DNA of 64,000 nt, taken from contig NZ_JAAOXM010000002.1 of assembly GCF_011605345.1 (NCBI RefSeq), forward strand, positions 434,001-498,000, read 5' to 3'. A program made the translations under genes and the position numbers. Shown one piece after another: positions 61,516 through 64,000 of the stretch; within the stretch, counting starts at the first letter, position 1, and each line of letters opens with the position of its first letter. Source of the DNA: Burkholderia sp. D-99. Lineage in GTDB: Bacteria > Pseudomonadota > Gammaproteobacteria > Burkholderiales > Burkholderiaceae. Below the pieces are notes generated by a model. The model saw nothing but the letters and a program-made list of their open reading frames with translations. It ran no database searches and was not told the origin of the DNA.

Positions 61516-62139
61516 AGGCGACGGGGCACGCGTTGTTACGCCGCAGCGCGTGCCGGCCAGCAGTAGATCGAAAGTGACAGCAATACGGAAAGGCGACGGT
61601 CTCCTATGGGCCGCAAAGTACCGTTCGAACCTGTCGGCAGCGGTCATGTATCGCACGCGGTCGCTTCTGGGCCTTGTAGAACGGGGCGGTCACGAGATGA
61701 AAGGTTATCTCGTCAGCCCCGACCAATACCTCCCCCTCCCTTTTGTGTGTCCTTGCCAACCGACTGCGGCGGTCGGAACCGGCGAAGGCCGTTCACTCTC
61801 ACGATGAAGCGCTGCAGCTGCTCCCTGGCCTCCAGGTAGCGAAATCCGGGCACGGCCGCCGGTTGTGCGTCGTGCAGCACCAGCACGCGCTCGATCACCC
61901 GCTGCTCCTGTCAAGCAACAGGCAAGGTTGATCCTGCCCGATCCGCTTGATGCAGGCGTCTAGCGCGGCGGCAAGGCACAACATCGCCGCCCGCCGCGGC
62001 CTCGCCCCACACGAAGTACGCGAAATAGACAATCCGGATCAGCGCGTTGAAACGAAGCAGATCATCCTGCACTACCCTCAGAATGGCCGACATTCCTCGC
62101 TCGGCCCCCTTTCAGTGACCTCCGTAAAGAAGGCTGCAT
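61516..62139. other. Intergenic region with degraded coding traces
   Basis: Short frames on both strands (for example minus 61713-61898 and 61911-62093) have partly coding-like composition but no start signals or known motifs. They may be remnants of genes lost between the T6SS island and the ABC-F gene. No functional gene is supported. Confidence 0.4.
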
Positions 62140-62148
62140 TGCTATATA
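62140..62148 (+). promoter_or_regulatory. Putative extended -10 promoter for the ABC-F leader
   Basis: TGCTATATA is an extended -10 element (TG-n-TATATA). A good -35 is not seen at the usual spacing, as is common with extended -10 promoters. Transcription would start near 62155 and give a leader of about 235 nt before the ABC-F gene. Confidence 0.5.
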
Positions 62149-62189
62149 CTTTCAAGCCTATTCAACTTCTTTTAAAAAAGGAGGTAAAT

Positions 62190-62276
62190 ATGGTTCTGCT
62201 TGCGCGCCAACTGATGTTGGTGCATTTCTTCAGCACATCGACCCGCTCCTGCCTGAGTTCCATCGCGCTGCGATAA
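62190..62276 (+). CDS. Leader peptide of the ABC-F gene, 28 aa
   Basis: The ORF MVLLARQLMLVHFFSTSTRSCLSSIALR starts at ATG 62190. Its ribosome binding site is the near-perfect AAGGAGGT (62178-62185), far stronger than that of the ABC-F gene itself (only aggt next to the ATG). A short, well-translated ORF in the leader of an ABC-F gene is the layout of ribosome-stalling attenuators that respond to antibiotics. The control itself is inferred. Confidence 0.7.
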   Translation: MVLLARQLMLVHFFSTSTRSCLSSIALR

Positions 62277-62343
62277 CCCGGTCAGAGCAAAGTTCACGCT
62301 ACATTCTCGAGTTCTTTCTCGACTCATTGTTGTCGCCAGCGCT

Positions 62344-62369
62344 CCTGTTGACAGGGACAAACACGTCCC
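62344..62369 (+). promoter_or_regulatory. Two mutually exclusive hairpins before the ABC-F start
   Basis: Hairpin 1 pairs cctgt (62344-62348) with acagg (62351-62355). Hairpin 2 pairs gggac (62354-62358) with gtccc (62365-62369). They share bases 62354-62355, so only one can form at a time. They lie between the leader ORF and the ABC-F start and could be the switch of an attenuation mechanism. The stems are short, so folding needs calculation. Confidence 0.4.
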
Positions 62370-62390
62370 CCAAAAAGACAAGAGCTAGGT

Positions 62391-64000
62391 ATGACGACCC
62401 TGATCTCCGCACTTTCTGTGCAACTGGAAACCAGCCAAGGCCCGCTGTTCCAGGATCTTTCCCTTACTGTAGAACTCGGCGACCGTATCGGCCTTATTGG
62501 CCATAACGGCTGCGGCAAAAGCAGTCTGCTTGGCGTACTCGCTGGTGCCCGCGAACTGAGCGCGGGCAACGTTCACTACAGCGGGCAATGCCGCCTTCAG
62601 CACGTGGAGCAGCACCTGCCGGCGCGGCTGGCGGGACTGACGGCACGTGAAGCACTGCTGGAAGTCGTGGATACACAGTCCGCACAACACTGGCGTGTCG
62701 ACAGTCTGCTGCATGACCTGGACTTATCCGCAGCGGCGAACACTACGGTGGCCAACCTCAGCGGCGGCCAGCACACGCGCTTGCTACTCGGGCGTGCCGT
62801 GTTGCTCGAGCCCAACCTGCTGCTGCTGGACGAGCCGAGCAACCATCTGGATCTGCCGTCGTTGCTGTGGCTGGAGGATTTCCTGCAGCGCTGGCAGGGC
62901 GGCCTCATCCTCGTGTCGCACGACGCGCGACTGCTGGACAAACTGAGCGAAAAAAGCTGGATTCTGCGCGATCAGCGCGTGTACAGCTTCGACATGCCAT
63001 GCAGCAACGCGTTGGTCGCCCTCGCCGATGCCGACGCGGCGGCGCAGGTGCGCCGTGCCGCCGAACAAAAGGAAATTGACCGGCTCGCCGTCAGCAGCAA
63101 ACGCATCGCCATCTGGGGCCGTGAGCATGACAATGAAAAGCTGCTCCGGCAGGCGCGCTCAATGCAAAAGCGTGTCGACAAACTCAAGGAAGAACAAACG
63201 TTCGTGAGCCACGGTAGCCCTTGGCGTCTGAAACTGGCGGGTAGCGAGCTGGAGGCCGACAATTTGCTCGCTTTCGAGCATCTGCAGGTGTTTGCCCGGC
63301 CCGAGCAACCGCCGCTGTTTCAGATCGATAACCTGTGGTTGCGCCCGGGCGACAAGGTCGCGCTACTTGGCAGCAACGGTACGGGCAAATCGTCGTTGTT
63401 GCGTCAGTGCTGGAGCGATGTACGGCAGGGAGAAGCACGCGCCGGGTGGCGCTTTCATCCGTTGGCAAACATCGCGTACTACGATCAATCGCTGCAGCAA
63501 CTGCCCGACAGCGCTACGCTATCCGAAGCACTGTCCGAGTTTGTGCGGGTTGGCGACAGAGAACGACGGCAAGCGTTGATCGCGGCGGGCTTCGCTTATC
63601 CGCGGCACAACCAGACCGTCGCCACGTTGAGCGGCGGGGAGCGCGCACGTCTGCTGTTTCTGGCACTGTCGATGGCCAGCTATCACCTGCTATGGCTGGA
63701 TGAGCCGACCAATCACCTCGACATGGCCGGCAAGCGCGAACTCGCCGAGGCTCTTGCCACGTTTGCCGGCGGCTTCATTCTTGTCTCGCACGATCGCGAG
63801 TTGATCGAGCACAGCTGCAATCGTTTCTGGGCGATCCATGACGGGCGCTTGCAGGAGTGGCCGGATGCCGAGAGCGCGTACCGACGTTTGTACGTTACTC
63901 GCGAAGAGGTATCCGCGCCTGAGCCCGAGCCAGCAGGTGTGACTGATCACGGCACGCATTCCCCCCAAAGCGAAGCGGAAGCGCAATGGCAGCGTTGGTG
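62391..64000 (+). CDS. ABC-F family ATPase, 3' end outside the window
   Basis: Open from ATG 62391 to the window end, 536 codons. It has two ABC domains in tandem and no membrane part. Domain 1 has GHNGCGKSSLLG (Walker A), LSGGQHTRLLLGRA (signature) and LLLLDEPSNHLDL (Walker B). Domain 2 has GSNGTGKSSLLRQ, LSGGERARLLFLA and LLWLDEPTNHLDM. The helical linker (about 190-290) is rich in K, R and E. The last visible part is an acidic/Glu-Pro tail. ABC-F proteins act on the ribosome as translation factors or antibiotic-resistance proteins; which applies is undetermined. The leader suggests regulated expression. Confidence 0.93.
   Translation, partial: MTTLISALSVQLETSQGPLFQDLSLTVELGDRIGLIGHNGCGKSSLLGVLAGARELSAGNVHYSGQCRLQHVEQHLPARLAGLTAREALLEVVDTQSAQHWRVDSLLHDLDLSAAANTTVANLSGGQHTRLLLGRAVLLEPNLLLLDEPSNHLDLPSLLWLEDFLQRWQGGLILVSHDARLLDKLSEKSWILRDQRVYSFDMPCSNALVALADADAAAQVRRAAEQKEIDRLAVSSKRIAIWGREHDNEKLLRQARSMQKRVDKLKEEQTFVSHGSPWRLKLAGSELEADNLLAFEHLQVFARPEQPPLFQIDNLWLRPGDKVALLGSNGTGKSSLLRQCWSDVRQGEARAGWRFHPLANIAYYDQSLQQLPDSATLSEALSEFVRVGDRERRQALIAAGFAYPRHNQTVATLSGGERARLLFLALSMASYHLLWLDEPTNHLDMAGKRELAEALATFAGGFILVSHDRELIEHSCNRFWAIHDGRLQEWPDAESAYRRLYVTREEVSAPEPEPAGVTDHGTHSPQSEAEAQWQRW

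Noticed and set aside
61550..62093. Several short frames between the T6SS island and the ABC-F gene
   Set aside because: Fragments without starts or motifs; treated as possible remnants only.

Overview
The window is high-GC proteobacterial DNA. Its gene content (DUF4148 proteins, many LysR regulators, a DUF3141–pta–ackA operon, VgrG/PAAR cassettes, a fused malic enzyme) and codon use look like Burkholderia sensu lato, probably a secondary replicon of a Burkholderia cepacia complex member. That assignment is inferred from protein content alone. No rRNA, tRNA, CRISPR array, replication origin or complete insertion sequence was seen.

Layout. (1) 1-3660: the 3' end of a metal-binding-type protein, a 17-unit heptamer tandem repeat, two small unknown genes, and a PtsN-like EIIA next to a degenerate acetylglutamate-kinase-like protein. 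(2) 3718-8516, minus strand: a sulfur-metabolism operon built around a family 2A encapsulin. In order of transcription it holds a rhodanese, a serine acetyltransferase, a small XRE regulator, the SrpI-type shell and a cysteine desulfurase with a long Pro/Ala-rich cargo extension. The regions upstream of the first gene and upstream of the shell gene share an exact 12-mer. (3) 9129-15572: periplasmic and redox genes (two DUF4148 proteins, LysR with a TDT-family transporter, a DUF5993-like peptide with a DsbB, exported hydrolases, a cytochrome P460). (4) 16514-22331, minus strand: fabI, DUF3141, pta, ackA and a small ORF, preceded by a perfect FNR/Anr box. This is probably a low-oxygen acetyl-phosphate operon. 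(5) 22849-30157: hydrolases, a NIPSNAP protein, an SDR that lacks the catalytic Tyr/Lys, LysR, a flavin-binding PNPOx-like protein whose 3' end is tandemly duplicated, and a PLP aminotransferase.

(6) 30472-39130: a synthase-dependent polysaccharide locus. A membrane GT2 with a C-terminal MshEN c-di-GMP-type module (NfrB-like) is translationally coupled to a TPR/outer-membrane protein (NfrA-like). Around them lie a DUF2334 deacetylase, a DUF4434-like lipoprotein, a clan GH-A-like hydrolase and a small secreted protein. (7) 39590-51707: metabolic and housekeeping accessory genes (fused NADP-malic enzyme with its divergent LysR, GNATs, an Ivy-type lysozyme inhibitor, a VOC protein, an S15-like hydrolase, AraC).

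(8) 52434-61515: a type VI secretion VgrG island. VgrG, a large peptidoglycan-hydrolase effector (M23-like plus GH73), two candidate immunity proteins and a PAAR run on the minus strand. A decayed module (frameshifted gene, PAAR, short ORF with a perfect 14-bp inverted repeat, orphan immunity-like gene) runs on the plus strand. (9) 62140-64000: an ABC-F ATPase cut by the window end, preceded by a leader peptide with a strong ribosome binding site and alternative hairpins, which suggests translational attenuation.

The most interesting systems are the encapsulin operon with its repeated control element, the NfrAB-like glycan locus, and the Anr-controlled DUF3141 operon. All family assignments come from reading the sequence; no database search was run.
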